Source: Xylophilus ampelinus
Lineage (GTDB): Bacteria; Pseudomonadota; Gammaproteobacteria; Burkholderiales; Burkholderiaceae_C
Assembly (NCBI RefSeq): GCF_901875635.1
Contig: NZ_CABFMN010000073.1
Span: forward strand, 124,001 to 188,000
Length of the DNA: 64,000 nucleotides
Reading direction: 5' to 3'
The translations under genes and the position numbers were made by a program. Under the pieces are notes generated by a model, which was not told where the DNA came from, did no database searches, and saw nothing but the letters and a program-made list of their open reading frames with translations. Numbering within the stretch: position 1 is the stretch's first letter; each line of letters begins with the position of its first letter. Positions 54,131 through 61,850 of this stretch are shown piece by piece.

Positions 54131-55087
54131 ATGCAACTCAAGTCCCTCGGCCGCTCCGGCCTGCAAGTCTCCCCGCTCGCCTTCGGCGGCAACGTGTTCG
54201 GCTGGACGGTCGACGAGGCGATGTCCTTCCGCCTGCTCGACGCCTGGCTGGACGCGGGCTTCAACTTCGTCGACACCGCCGACGTGTACTCGGCCTGGGT
54301 GCCGGGCCACGTGGGCGGCGAGTCGGAAACCATCATCGGCAAGTGGCTGCGCCAGAGCGGCAAGCGCGACCGCATCGTGCTCGCCACGAAGGTCGGCAAG
54401 CCGATGGGCGAGGGCAAGAAGGGCCTGCGTGCGGCCTACATCAAGGAGGCGGTGGACGCGTCGCTCAAGCGCCTGCAGACCGACCACATCGACCTGTATC
54501 AGTCGCACGACGACGACACCGACACGCCGCTGGAGGAGTCGCTCGGCGCCTTCGCCGACCTGATCCGCGCGGGCAAGGTGCGGGCCATCGGCGCCTCCAA
54601 CTACACGGCACCGCGGCTGGCCGAGGCACTCGACGTGGCCGAGCGCGCGGGCCTTCCGCGCTACGAGTCGCTGCAGCCGCTGTACAACCTGTACGACCGC
54701 AAGGTGTACGAGGACGCGCTCGAACCGCTGTGCCTGGAACGTGGCGTGGGCGTCATCAACTTCTACGCGCTGGCCGCGGGCTTCCTGACCGGCAAGTACC
54801 GCACGGCCGAGGATGCATCCAAGAGCAAGCGCGGCGCCAGCACCACCGGCAAATACCTCAACCCGCGCGGGCTGCGCATCCTCGACGCGCTGGACGCGGC
54901 CGCCCAGGCCCATGGCGCCACGCCGGGGCAGATCGCCATCGCCTGGCAGATCGCACGGCCCTCGATCACGGCGCCGATCGCCAGCGCAACTTCGCTGGCG
55001 CAACTGGCCGAACAGGAGAAGGCGGCCAACTTGAAGCTCGATGCCGAGACCATCGCCCGGCTCGACGCCGCGAGCGCTGAAGGCTGA
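54131..55087 (+). CDS. Aldo/keto reductase
   Basis: TIM-barrel NADPH-dependent reductase of 318 residues. It carries the catalytic Asp/Tyr of FVDTADVYSAWVPG near residue 47, the Lys in RIVLATKVGKPMG near residue 83, and the His of LYQSHDDDTDTPLEESLGAF near residue 120. LAEQEKAANLKLDAETIARL at the end is the usual tail. The fold has broad substrate range, so the role is not assigned. Begins at ATG 54131 after a gap of 112 bp from the ChrA pair. The following small gene is 112 bp downstream. Confidence 0.9.
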   Translation: MQLKSLGRSGLQVSPLAFGGNVFGWTVDEAMSFRLLDAWLDAGFNFVDTADVYSAWVPGHVGGESETIIGKWLRQSGKRDRIVLATKVGKPMGEGKKGLRAAYIKEAVDASLKRLQTDHIDLYQSHDDDTDTPLEESLGAFADLIRAGKVRAIGASNYTAPRLAEALDVAERAGLPRYESLQPLYNLYDRKVYEDALEPLCLERGVGVINFYALAAGFLTGKYRTAEDASKSKRGASTTGKYLNPRGLRILDALDAAAQAHGATPGQIAIAWQIARPSITAPIASATSLAQLAEQEKAANLKLDAETIARLDAASAEG

Positions 55088-55199
55088 ACCTGCCCGCCGG
55101 TAGGCACCGGCCGACAGGCAAAGGCGGCACGCGCTGCACGACGGCGGCCGAGTCCGCAAGGCAATCTCGCTCTCGTTTCGACTCAACGGAGAGAGATCC

Positions 55200-55370
55200 A
55201 TGTCCTTTGCCCTCTACATGCTCGGCTTCATCATCTTCCTGGCCGGTTGCATCTGGGGCGCGTCCGTCGCGGGCGTGCCCTCGGTCTACATCGGCATCGG
55301 CGCGCTGATCCTGCTGGGCATCGGCATCTTCAGCGCCGTGGGCCGGACGCGCAGCAAGGACCCGTCCTGA
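55200..55370 (+). CDS. 56-residue two-helix membrane protein
   Basis: Small gene of 56 codons with a good GGAGAG ribosome site 8 bp before ATG 55200. The product is MSFALYMLGFIIFLAGCIWG, then ASVAGVPSVYIGIGALILLG and a basic tail RTRSKDPS. It has two tightly spaced membrane helices with a short Pro-containing turn. I do not know a function; similar tiny proteins are widespread and uncharacterised. It is separated from the aldo/keto reductase by 112 bp and followed at once by an interspersed repeat. Confidence 0.7.
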   Translation: MSFALYMLGFIIFLAGCIWGASVAGVPSVYIGIGALILLGIGIFSAVGRTRSKDPS

Positions 55371-55381
55371 CGCAGCTCTGA

Positions 55382-55446
55382 CTTTCTAAGCCAAAAGTGC
55401 CTGTAGCGCCCGTCCAGCGGGCGCGAGCAGCTATCAATCAGATAGC
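55382..55446. repeat. GCTATC/GATAGC interspersed repeat, copy 8
   Basis: CTTTCTAAGCCAAAAGTGCC, then TGTAGCGCCCGTCCAGCGGG hairpin and CGCGAGCAGCTATCAATCAGATAGC. The terminal palindrome carries the stop codon of the LuxR-type gene (55434-55436). Confidence 0.9.
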
Positions 55447-56261
55447 AAACCAAGCTCTGCGCGGCCCCCGGGCAGCATCAGCGCAAACAGTTCGCTGCGG
55501 AAGTGGATGCCCAGCCGGCCGAAGGCGCGGTTGCGGTAGGTCTTGACGGTGGGCAGCGCCACGCCCAGGTCGGCGGCGATGCCTTCCTGCGTCATGCCGT
55601 GCAGCAGGCGCAGACAGACCTCCTGCTCGCGCAGGGTGAGTGCGGGGCATCGCCTCAACAGCCGCTCGCGCAGGTTCAGCCCTTCGTCTGCGCGCACGAG
55701 CGCCACGTGCTTGCGCACCAGCGCCATCAGCAGCCGGCCGGCCGCGCCGAAGTCGGCGATCTGGGCATCGCTCAGCGCACGCTGGTGCGTGTGACGGTAG
55801 AAGTTGACGGCGAAGAGCGCGCCCTCGTCTGCCATCTCGTCCTCGACCACCGACACGCGCTCGAGCACGCCATGCGCCTCGTATACCTTGGCGCGGTGCT
55901 CCGGCGGCACCTCGCCGGCCGTGATGTGGCACACGCGCAGCGGGGGCGCGCCGGCGTCACGCAGCGTGCGGTCGTGGCGGATCGGGCCGGAGAGGTAGGC
56001 GCGCCAGCAGTCGCGGGTGGTGTCGGGCACGCCGCGGCTGCCGCTCACGAAGATGGCCGGGCGCGGGCCGGTGCGGTAGACCGAGAACGAGCCCACCGGC
56101 AGCGCCTGCGCCATCGCGTCGAGGAGGCAGGCGCCGAAACCCGGCTCGCCCAGGGACGGCACCACTTGCGGCATGCACCGCGCCAGCAAGGCTTCGGCGC
56201 CTTCGATGGCGGGTTCGGGAGTCCAGGTACGCATGGAAGTCGCTGCGGGTGAACCCGTCAT
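55434..56261 (-). CDS. LuxR-family regulator
   Basis: Transcription regulator of 275 residues. The C-terminal helix-turn-helix (about 205-265) reads LTLREQEVCLRLLHGMTQEG, IAADLGVALPTVKTYRNRAF and GRLGIHFRSELFALML, the LuxR pattern. The N-terminal 200 residues are a putative sensor domain with no motif I can name (SFSVYRTGPRPAIFVSGSRG and RHDRTLRDAGAPPLRVCHIT). It diverges from the DUF3237 gene with a 47-bp gap, so it may control the DUF3237-Bug pair. The last residues (LGLLSD) and the stop are encoded by the interspersed repeat. An internal ATG at 56232-56234 is an alternative start. Confidence 0.87.
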   Translation of the reverse strand: MTGSPAATSMRTWTPEPAIEGAEALLARCMPQVVPSLGEPGFGACLLDAMAQALPVGSFSVYRTGPRPAIFVSGSRGVPDTTRDCWRAYLSGPIRHDRTLRDAGAPPLRVCHITAGEVPPEHRAKVYEAHGVLERVSVVEDEMADEGALFAVNFYRHTHQRALSDAQIADFGAAGRLLMALVRKHVALVRADEGLNLRERLLRRCPALTLREQEVCLRLLHGMTQEGIAADLGVALPTVKTYRNRAFGRLGIHFRSELFALMLPGGRAELGLLSD

Positions 56262-56308
56262 CTTCGCGGATGACAGCCTCGTTCGGTCATCGGACTTACG
56301 CTAGCGCC

Positions 56309-56800
56309 ATGCCTTCTTCCCCCGCCGACACCGACCCCCTCGCCCCCCCTGCCCTCGGCTGGTTCGCCGACGTGGCGGTCGACGTGGGCGAGCCGCTGGT
56401 CCTGGGCCAGGGCGCCAGCGGCTTGCGCCGCGTGGTGCCCATCCTCGGCGGCAGCGCCCACGGCGAGGGCTGGCGCGCGCGCGTGCTGCCTGGCGGTGCC
56501 GACTTCCAGCGCATCACCAGCGACACCGCCTCCGAGCTCGACGCCCGCTACGGCCTCGAGACCGACGCCGGCGACCTGGTCTACGTGCAGAACCGGGCCG
56601 TGCGCACCGCCCCGGCCGAGCTCATGGCCAAGCTGCTGCTGCGCGGCGAACCGGTCGACCCGGCGCAGATCTATTTCCGCTGCAGCCCGAGCTTCGAGAC
56701 GGCCTCGCCCGCACTGCGCTGGATCACCGAGCGCCTCTTCGTCGGTGTCGGCGTCCGCCATCCGGCACAGGTGGTGATGCGCTTCTTCACCGTGCTGTAG
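56309..56800 (+). CDS. DUF3237-family protein
   Basis: Protein of 163 residues of the DUF3237 (UPF0311) family. The recognisable core is RRVVPILGGSAHGEGWRARV near residue 42, LPGGADFQRITSDTASELDARY near residue 62, LVYVQNRAVRTAPAELM, FRCSPSFETASPALRWITER and LFVGVGVRHPAQVVMRFF. A small beta-barrel of unknown function, sometimes next to catabolic operons. It is divergent from the LuxR regulator and 40 bp before a Bug binding protein gene, so the three may form a sensing or uptake unit for one compound. Start at ATG 56309. Confidence 0.85.
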   Translation: MPSSPADTDPLAPPALGWFADVAVDVGEPLVLGQGASGLRRVVPILGGSAHGEGWRARVLPGGADFQRITSDTASELDARYGLETDAGDLVYVQNRAVRTAPAELMAKLLLRGEPVDPAQIYFRCSPSFETASPALRWITERLFVGVGVRHPAQVVMRFFTVL

Positions 56801-56840
56801 CACCCGCCGTTCCTATTTCAGCCCCCAAGAGGAGACAACC

Positions 56841-57857
56841 ATGACGAACGCCCCCACGACGGGCGCGCGCCGCCGCGCGCTCACGCTCATCGCCAGCGCC
56901 ACGCTGGGCCTGGCCGGTGCGCTGGCCGCGTCGCAGGCGGCCGCCCAGAACGCGCCCTTCCCCAACCGGCCGGTGCGCATCATCGTCGGCTTCCCGGCCG
57001 GCACGGGCCCGGACATCGTCGCGCGCCTGCTGGCGCAGAAGCTGTCCGAAGGCTGGGGCAACCTGGGCGTGATCGTCGACAACAAGCCCGGCGCCGGCGG
57101 CCTCATCGCGGCCAACGAGACCGTGCGAGCCCAGCCCGATGGCTACACGCTGATGCTCGGCGAGACCGGGCAGCTCGCCATCGCGCCCAGCAGCTACAGC
57201 AAGCTGCCTTACGACCCGAAGAAGGACTTCGTGCCCGTGAGCCAGGTCGTGACGAGCAACTTCATGCTGGTGATCAACCCGGCCAAGGTGCCGGCGAAGA
57301 ACGTCAAGGAGTTCGTCGACTGGACCCGGCAGCAGAAGGGCCTGTTCATGGGCACCTTCGGCGCCGGCACGCCCGGGCATTTCGGCGCCTACCTGTTCGG
57401 CGACGCCATCGGCCTCAAGCCCGAGCCGGTGCACTACAAGAACACCGGCGACGCGCTGGCCGGGTTGATGAGCGGCGACGTCTCCGGCGCCTTCGCCAGC
57501 GTCGGCCTGACCACGCCGAACGTGAAGGCGGGCAAGCTCGTCGCGCTCGCCTCCAGCGGCGAGGCCCGCAGCGCCGGCCTGCCCGATGTGCCCACCTTCC
57601 GCGAGCAGGGCTACCCGCAGCTGGTCTTCAACTCGTGGTTCGGCATCGTCGCGCCGGCCAAGACGCCGCCCGAGGTTGTCGCCAAACTCGAGGCCGACAT
57701 CCGCAAGGCCATGCAGTCGGCCGACGGCAAGGCCAGGATGGAAGACGCCGGTTTCGGGGTGACCGGCACCACCGCGCAGGAGTTCGCCCGCATCATCGAC
57801 ACCGACACGGTGACCTGGGGCAAGGCCGTGAAGGCCACGGGGTTCAAGGCGGATTGA
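56841..57857 (+). CDS. Bug/TctC-family periplasmic binding protein
   Basis: Periplasmic binding protein of 338 residues. The signal peptide (LTLIASATLGLAGALAASQA) is cleaved near AAAQNAPFP. Core: FPNRPVRIIVGFPAGTGPDI, IVDNKPGAGGLIAANETVRA, VHYKNTGDALAGLMSGDVSG and IVAPAKTPPEVVAKLEADIR. Ligand unknown. The family-typical GGG/S of the first loop is TGP here. It follows the DUF3237 gene by 40 bp with AAGAGGAG as ribosome site, probably one transcript. Confidence 0.9.
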   Translation: MTNAPTTGARRRALTLIASATLGLAGALAASQAAAQNAPFPNRPVRIIVGFPAGTGPDIVARLLAQKLSEGWGNLGVIVDNKPGAGGLIAANETVRAQPDGYTLMLGETGQLAIAPSSYSKLPYDPKKDFVPVSQVVTSNFMLVINPAKVPAKNVKEFVDWTRQQKGLFMGTFGAGTPGHFGAYLFGDAIGLKPEPVHYKNTGDALAGLMSGDVSGAFASVGLTTPNVKAGKLVALASSGEARSAGLPDVPTFREQGYPQLVFNSWFGIVAPAKTPPEVVAKLEADIRKAMQSADGKARMEDAGFGVTGTTAQEFARIIDTDTVTWGKAVKATGFKAD

Positions 57858-57911
57858 GCAGGCCGGCAGCGGCCGCGCCACGGCTCGGCGCCGGGCGCTC
57901 CGCATACCACG

Positions 57912-58232
57912 TCAAAGACCTTCGGGACGCGACGGGATGTCGCCCAGCGCCTCGTCGTTGCGCAGCTCGCTCGCGGCCTTGAGCACGCCGAGCGACAGCC
58001 CGTTCTCCTGGCTGGCGAAGCCGCCCGCAATGCCTTCGAGCACGTTGGCCAGCGGCTGGTCGCCGTCGTTCTGCGCGATCAGGCTGAGGTTGAGCACGCG
58101 CGCAGCCATCTGCCGGTAGCTCACGGCGCCTGCGCGCTCGAGCACGGCGATGAGGTCGAGGTACAGCGCCAGCTGCAGATCGAAGACCAGCTTGTCGGTG
58201 ATCTTCAGGCCGTCGATGGGATCGTGCTCCAT
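57912..58232 (-). CDS. Conserved-looking cytosolic protein, unknown
   Basis: Protein of 106 residues, no signal peptide or membrane helix. The sequence MEHDPIDGLKITDKLVFDLQ, then LALYLDLIAVLERAGAVSYR is helical; the end (GFASQENGLSLGVLKAASEL then RNDEALGDIPSRPEGL) is acidic. No family recognised. Alternating hydrophobic pattern and normal codon use support a real gene. It is 58 bp before rlmB in reading direction and may be cotranscribed with it, since rlmB lies upstream on the same strand. The start at ATG 58230-58232 is the first in-frame codon of this type after a short promoter-like gap. Confidence 0.65.
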   Translation of the reverse strand: MEHDPIDGLKITDKLVFDLQLALYLDLIAVLERAGAVSYRQMAARVLNLSLIAQNDGDQPLANVLEGIAGGFASQENGLSLGVLKAASELRNDEALGDIPSRPEGL

Positions 58233-58290
58233 GGTTCTCAATGCTCCCGCTGCTGGATGTGGGTGGGATGTTAGTGCCTCGGCGTGACGC

Positions 58291-59049
58291 TCAGGCCGGC
58301 ATGGGCTGACGCTGCCGCAGGGCTTCGTACAGGCACACGCCGCTGGCGACGGAGACGTTCAGGCTCTCGACAGCGCCGGCCATCGGAATGCTGACCAACT
58401 CGTCGCAGGTCTTGCGCGTGAGCTGGCGCATGCCCTGCCCTTCGGCACCGAGCACCAGCGCCAGGGGGCGCCTGAAGTCGCACTGGTACAGCGTGCCGGG
58501 TGCGTCGTCGCTGGTGCCCACGCACCAGATGTTGCGCTCCTTCAATTCGTTCAACGTGCGGGCCAGGTTGGTGACCATGAAGTACGGCACCGTTTCGGCG
58601 GCGCCGCTGGCCACCTTGGCCACGGTGGCGTTGATGCCGGCGGCATGGTCCTTCGGCGCGATGACGGCATGGGCACCCGCACCATCGGCCACGCGCAGGC
58701 AGGCGCCGAGGTTGTGCGGGTCGGTCACGCCGTCGAGCACCAGCAGCAGCGGCACGGTGCCCGCGGCCTCGAGGCCATCGAGCAGGTCGTCCAGCGAATG
58801 GGTCTGGGCGACGGCCTCCACGCGCGCGGCAACGCCCTGGTGGCCGTGGCTGCCGGCCAGCTTGGCCAGGCGGATGCCGTCGGCCTCGATGAGCCTCACG
58901 CCGGCCTCCTGCGCACGCGCGATGAACTGCTTCATGCGCGCATCGCGCCGGCTGGCATCGAAGAGCACCTCGATCACCGAGGCCGGTGCGGTCTTGAGCC
59001 GCACGCCGACGGCGTGGAAGCCGAAGATCACTTTGGGGGAGGAAGCCAT
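58291..59049 (-). CDS. rlmB: 23S rRNA 2'-O-methyltransferase RlmB
   Basis: SPOUT-class methyltransferase of 252 residues that methylates the ribose of G2251 in 23S rRNA. An N-terminal substrate-binding domain (KVIFGFHAVGVRLKTAPASV, IEVLFDASRRDARM) is joined to the knotted domain: LLLVLDGVTDPHNLGACLRV near residue 102, LALVLGAEGQGM near residue 195 and SIPMAGAVESLNVSVASGVC near residue 218. All three SAM-binding loops of the knot are present. Start MASSPKV. Confidence 0.93.
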   Translation of the reverse strand: MASSPKVIFGFHAVGVRLKTAPASVIEVLFDASRRDARMKQFIARAQEAGVRLIEADGIRLAKLAGSHGHQGVAARVEAVAQTHSLDDLLDGLEAAGTVPLLLVLDGVTDPHNLGACLRVADGAGAHAVIAPKDHAAGINATVAKVASGAAETVPYFMVTNLARTLNELKERNIWCVGTSDDAPGTLYQCDFRRPLALVLGAEGQGMRQLTRKTCDELVSIPMAGAVESLNVSVASGVCLYEALRQRQPMPA

Positions 59050-59107
59050 ATCGCGGCCGATTATCGAGGCAGCTTCTGGCCACCCATGTAGGCTGCCGGC
59101 GCCGGTG

Positions 59108-60088
59108 TCAGGCGATGGGCAACCCGCTCTCGGCCCGGCACAGCCGGTCGTGGACCTCGCACAGCGACTGCGTCTCGAAGGTGGTGCGGCCGGTCGCGCC
59201 CACAGCGGCGACGAACTCGCAGGCCGCATGACGCGCCGCCGCCGCCTCGTAGCGCGCCACCCAGGCTTCGCGCTCGGGCAGGCGGTCGGGCGCCACCGGC
59301 CATACGCCGGGGCGCGGGCGCAGGTGCTCGTCGATGCCGATGCGCCAGGGCTTGGCGCTCACGCGGGCGCGAAAGCAGTTCTGGTTGCGGCACATGCGGG
59401 CATAGACCGTGTCGGCGCCCAGCGCATGAAAGCAGTCGGCCACCGCCGTCTCGCCCGGCGAGAAGGTGCGGTGCATGGCCAGCGCGCGCAGCCCCGCCGG
59501 CGTGCGGTACAGCCGCAGGTGCCAGTCGGGATGCTGGTGGATGAAGCGGTCGATGCGCGTGCGCACCGCCTGCAGCGGGTCGCGCGGCGAGCGTCCGATG
59601 TTCGCCTTCTCGGTGCGGATGCGCCACAGGCCCACCGCCAGCACGCCGAGGAAGGCGACCAGTGCCGCCAGCCAGGACTTGGCTGCATAGCCCGCCACGC
59701 CACCGCCCAGGGCCGCCGCGCCGACGACGACGAGCAGCGGCGAGCCGACGGGCGGCTGGTCGAAGTCGACGTCCACGAAGAGCACGTCGGGCGTGTTCAG
59801 GCAGCGCGCGCCGTAGCTGTTGCGGGTGACCACGGCATCGCCATGGCGCTCGACGATCTCCTCGCGGATCGGCAGGCCCTGCGCGCCGTTGTAGCCGGCC
59901 TTGCGCTCGCGGCGTTCCAGCGCCTCGCCCGCGACGATGCGCTCGAATGCCTCGCGCGTTCGCTGGTCGGCATGGGCCTGCGCGGCGGCCTGGCTCTCGT
60001 CGGACCAGCCGAAGCGGCGCACGGTGATCTGCCGGCCGTCGACTCGTTGCCGGAGGCGGCCTTCGGCCCAGTAGGCAGGAACGATCAT
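59108..60088 (-). CDS. Membrane protein of unknown function with conserved C-terminal region
   Basis: Protein of 326 residues. The N-terminal soluble part contains TVRRFGWSDESQAAAQAHAD and NSYGARCLNTPDVLFVDVDF near residue 92, where DVLFVDVDFD is an acidic strand. Two hydrophobic helices follow at about residues 115-152. The C-terminal half has WHLRLYRTPAGLRALAMHRT near residue 189 and YARMCRNQNCFRARVSAKPW near residue 226. I do not know a function. The D-x-D strand followed by RT-x-x-G-(x)n-H is reminiscent of archaeo-eukaryotic primase-like folds, a weak guess. It is the last gene of a three-gene operon with two L7/L12-like proteins and overlaps the preceding gene by 4 bp. Confidence 0.78.
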   Translation of the reverse strand: MIVPAYWAEGRLRQRVDGRQITVRRFGWSDESQAAAQAHADQRTREAFERIVAGEALERRERKAGYNGAQGLPIREEIVERHGDAVVTRNSYGARCLNTPDVLFVDVDFDQPPVGSPLLVVVGAAALGGGVAGYAAKSWLAALVAFLGVLAVGLWRIRTEKANIGRSPRDPLQAVRTRIDRFIHQHPDWHLRLYRTPAGLRALAMHRTFSPGETAVADCFHALGADTVYARMCRNQNCFRARVSAKPWRIGIDEHLRPRPGVWPVAPDRLPEREAWVARYEAAAARHAACEFVAAVGATGRTTFETQSLCEVHDRLCRAESGLPIA

Positions 60089-60537
60089 CGTTGGTAGAGG
60101 AAGCCGCGCGCCAGCTCGTACAGCAAGCCGATGGCGATCACCGCCACGACCACCGCCGCGGCGATGGCGATGGCCCGGCCCCTGTGCCGGCGGACCCAGG
60201 CGTCGGAAGAATGCGGATCCCCGCTGCGGGAGACCGTCCGGGAGACCGTGCGGCCGTTCACGGTGGTGGTGGTCGTGGTGACGCTGAGGTGGCGGACCCG
60301 GGCGGGCTCGGGCGCCGGCGACGCAGCATCTCCGGCGAGCAGCTGGTCGAAGGCATCAGGCCCCTGCACGCCCTCTTCGGTGGCATGGGCCACCACGGCC
60401 TGCATGCTGGCGCCCAGGTCCATGCCAGTGGCCGCGCGGGTCAGTTCGATGGCTTTCATCAGGTCGCCCTGGCGGACGGCGGCCTGGGCGTCGGGCGGCA
60501 GCGGATGCATTCGGCCTGCGTGTCCTGGCTCCGGCAT
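60085..60537 (-). CDS. Membrane-anchored protein with L7/L12-like motif
   Basis: Protein of 150 residues. The N-terminal half has MHPLPPDAQAAVRQGDLMKA and IELTRAATGMDLGASMQAVV, one degenerate copy of the ribosomal L7/L12 C-terminal helix motif (usual form V+-+[12 protein letters not shown]). A Thr-rich linker (SVTTTTTTVNGRTVSRTVSR) leads to a C-terminal membrane helix (AIAIAAAVVVAVIAIGLLYE) with a short basic end. The topology suggests a soluble head tethered to the inner membrane. Starts within the stop codon of the preceding gene and overlaps the following one by 4 bp. Function unknown. Confidence 0.78.
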   Translation of the reverse strand: MPEPGHAGRMHPLPPDAQAAVRQGDLMKAIELTRAATGMDLGASMQAVVAHATEEGVQGPDAFDQLLAGDAASPAPEPARVRHLSVTTTTTTVNGRTVSRTVSRSGDPHSSDAWVRRHRGRAIAIAAAVVVAVIAIGLLYELARGFLYQR

Positions 60538-61028
60538 CACCGGGCGAAAACGGCCCACAGGGCCAGCAGCGCACACAGCAGGACGACCACGATCAGCGCG
60601 CCCCTGGTGCCTGCACCTCGCACGCGGCCTGGCTCGTGCATCGGGTCGAAGGTGGCGCCCGCGGCGGCCAGGCCGGGCACGGACCCGTCGGCCGCGCGGG
60701 CCGCGTCGACCAGGTCCTTGGCCTCCTTCAGGCCCAGGCCCGTGGCGTCGCGCGTGAGCTTGACGGCCTCGACCACCTGCCCGCGCTGCAGCGCGGCGCG
60801 CGCGGCCGCGGGCAGCGCCGATGCGGGGGTGGGATGTCCCTGCAGCAGGTTCTCGAAGTCATCTGCGCCTTCGGCGGGGTCGACACCGGCCTCGCCGTTC
60901 GCGTAGCGCTCGACCAGTTCCTTCGACTCCTTGAGGCCCAGGCCGGTCGCCTCGCGCGTGCGCTTGATGGCGTCGATGAGGTTGCCGCGTTCCAGGGCGG
61001 CGATGGCGTCGGGGGGCGGTCGGGTCAT
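60537..61028 (-). CDS. Membrane-anchored protein with two L7/L12-like motifs
   Basis: Protein of 163 residues. Two near-identical motifs are plain to see: [20 protein letters not shown] at about residues 20-39 and [20 protein letters not shown] at about 87-106. Both match the L7/L12 C-terminal helix that in ribosomes binds translation factors. Each is preceded by a short helix with a run like [14 protein letters not shown] or [14 protein letters not shown], so the protein is an internal duplication. A C-terminal helix ([20 protein letters not shown]) anchors it. First gene of a three-gene operon. Role unknown; no conserved catalytic site seen. Confidence 0.82.
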   Translation of the reverse strand: MTRPPPDAIAALERGNLIDAIKRTREATGLGLKESKELVERYANGEAGVDPAEGADDFENLLQGHPTPASALPAAARAALQRGQVVEAVKLTRDATGLGLKEAKDLVDAARAADGSVPGLAAAGATFDPMHEPGRVRGAGTRGALIVVVLLCALLALWAVFAR

Positions 61029-61049
61029 GGCGCGCGCTTGCTTCGCGCC

Positions 61050-61826
61050 TCAAGGCGCTATTGAATTGATAGCTGCTTGCGCACTATCCACGGGCGTTTC
61101 AGGCCAATTCGGCTTGGAAAACTCGTTGCTGGCCACACGGCCCGCCTCGATGGTGATGCGGCGCTCGCACTGGGCCGCGATGGCGCGGTCGTGCGTGACC
61201 AGCACGAGCGTGGTGCCCAGCTCGCGGTTGAGGTCGAACATCAGCCGCATCACCTGCTCGCCGGTGGCGAAGTCCAGGCTGCCGGTGGGCTCATCGGCCA
61301 GCAGCAACTGCGGCTGCACGACGAAGGCCCGCGCCAGCGCCACGCGCTGCTGCTCGCCACCCGAGAGCACCTTGGGGTAGTGCGACAGGCGCTGGCCCAG
61401 GCCGACGCGGCCGAGCATCTCGGTGGCGGCCTTGCGAGCGGTGCGCTGGACCTCAGGGCGGTCGGACAGCTCCAGGGGCAGCATCACGTTCTCGAGCGCG
61501 GTGAGGTTGCCCAGCAACTGGAAACTCTGGAACACGAAACCGATCTGTCTGGCACGCAGCGCGGCGCGCTCGTCTTCGTCGATGGCGAAGAGGTCGTCGC
61601 CCGCGATGCGCACGGTGCCGCGCGAGGGGACGTCCAGGCCGGCCACGATGGACAGCAGCGTGCTCTTGCCCGAGCCCGAGGCCCCGACGATGGCGGCCGT
61701 CTCGCGCGCGCCCAGGGTGAAATCGATGTCGCGCAGAATGTCCAGCGTGCCCGCCGAATCGGTGACGGACTTGAACACATGCTCGACGCTGACGATCGGC
61801 GATGCGGAAGCGGGGCTCGAAGACAT
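61050..61826 (-). CDS. LolD-type ABC transporter ATPase
   Basis: ATP-binding protein of 258 residues in the LolD/MacB family. Walker A is GASGSGKST near residue 48, the signature [14 protein letters not shown] near residue 153 and Walker [13 protein letters not shown] near residue 175; the H-loop is LVLVTHDR. The frame continues into the interspersed repeat: the last 24 residues, [20 protein letters not shown] then SIAP, are encoded by repeat copy 9. Divergent from the tesA-like gene, an arrangement that pairs this ATPase with an arylesterase in many proteobacteria; the permease genes are not in view here. Confidence 0.9.
   Translation of the reverse strand: MSSSPASASPIVSVEHVFKSVTDSAGTLDILRDIDFTLGARETAAIVGASGSGKSTLLSIVAGLDVPSRGTVRIAGDDLFAIDEDERAALRARQIGFVFQSFQLLGNLTALENVMLPLELSDRPEVQRTARKAATEMLGRVGLGQRLSHYPKVLSGGEQQRVALARAFVVQPQLLLADEPTGSLDFATGEQVMRLMFDLNRELGTTLVLVTHDRAIAAQCERRITIEAGRVASNEFSKPNWPETPVDSAQAAINSIAP
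61057..61122. repeat. GCTATC/GATAGC interspersed repeat, copy 9, encoding a protein C-terminus
   Basis: GCTATTGAATTGATAGCTGC, then TTGCGCACTATCCACGGGCG and TTTCAGGCCAATTCGGCTTGG. It forms the 3' coding end of the ABC ATPase gene. Confidence 0.9.
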
Positions 61827-61850
61827 GAAAGGATGCAAGTGATCGGCTGG

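Noticed and set aside
55388..55446. Interspersed repeat read as a simple terminator for the genes on either side
   Set aside because: Some copies do sit between convergent genes, but others lie inside genes in frame, so termination cannot be the general role.
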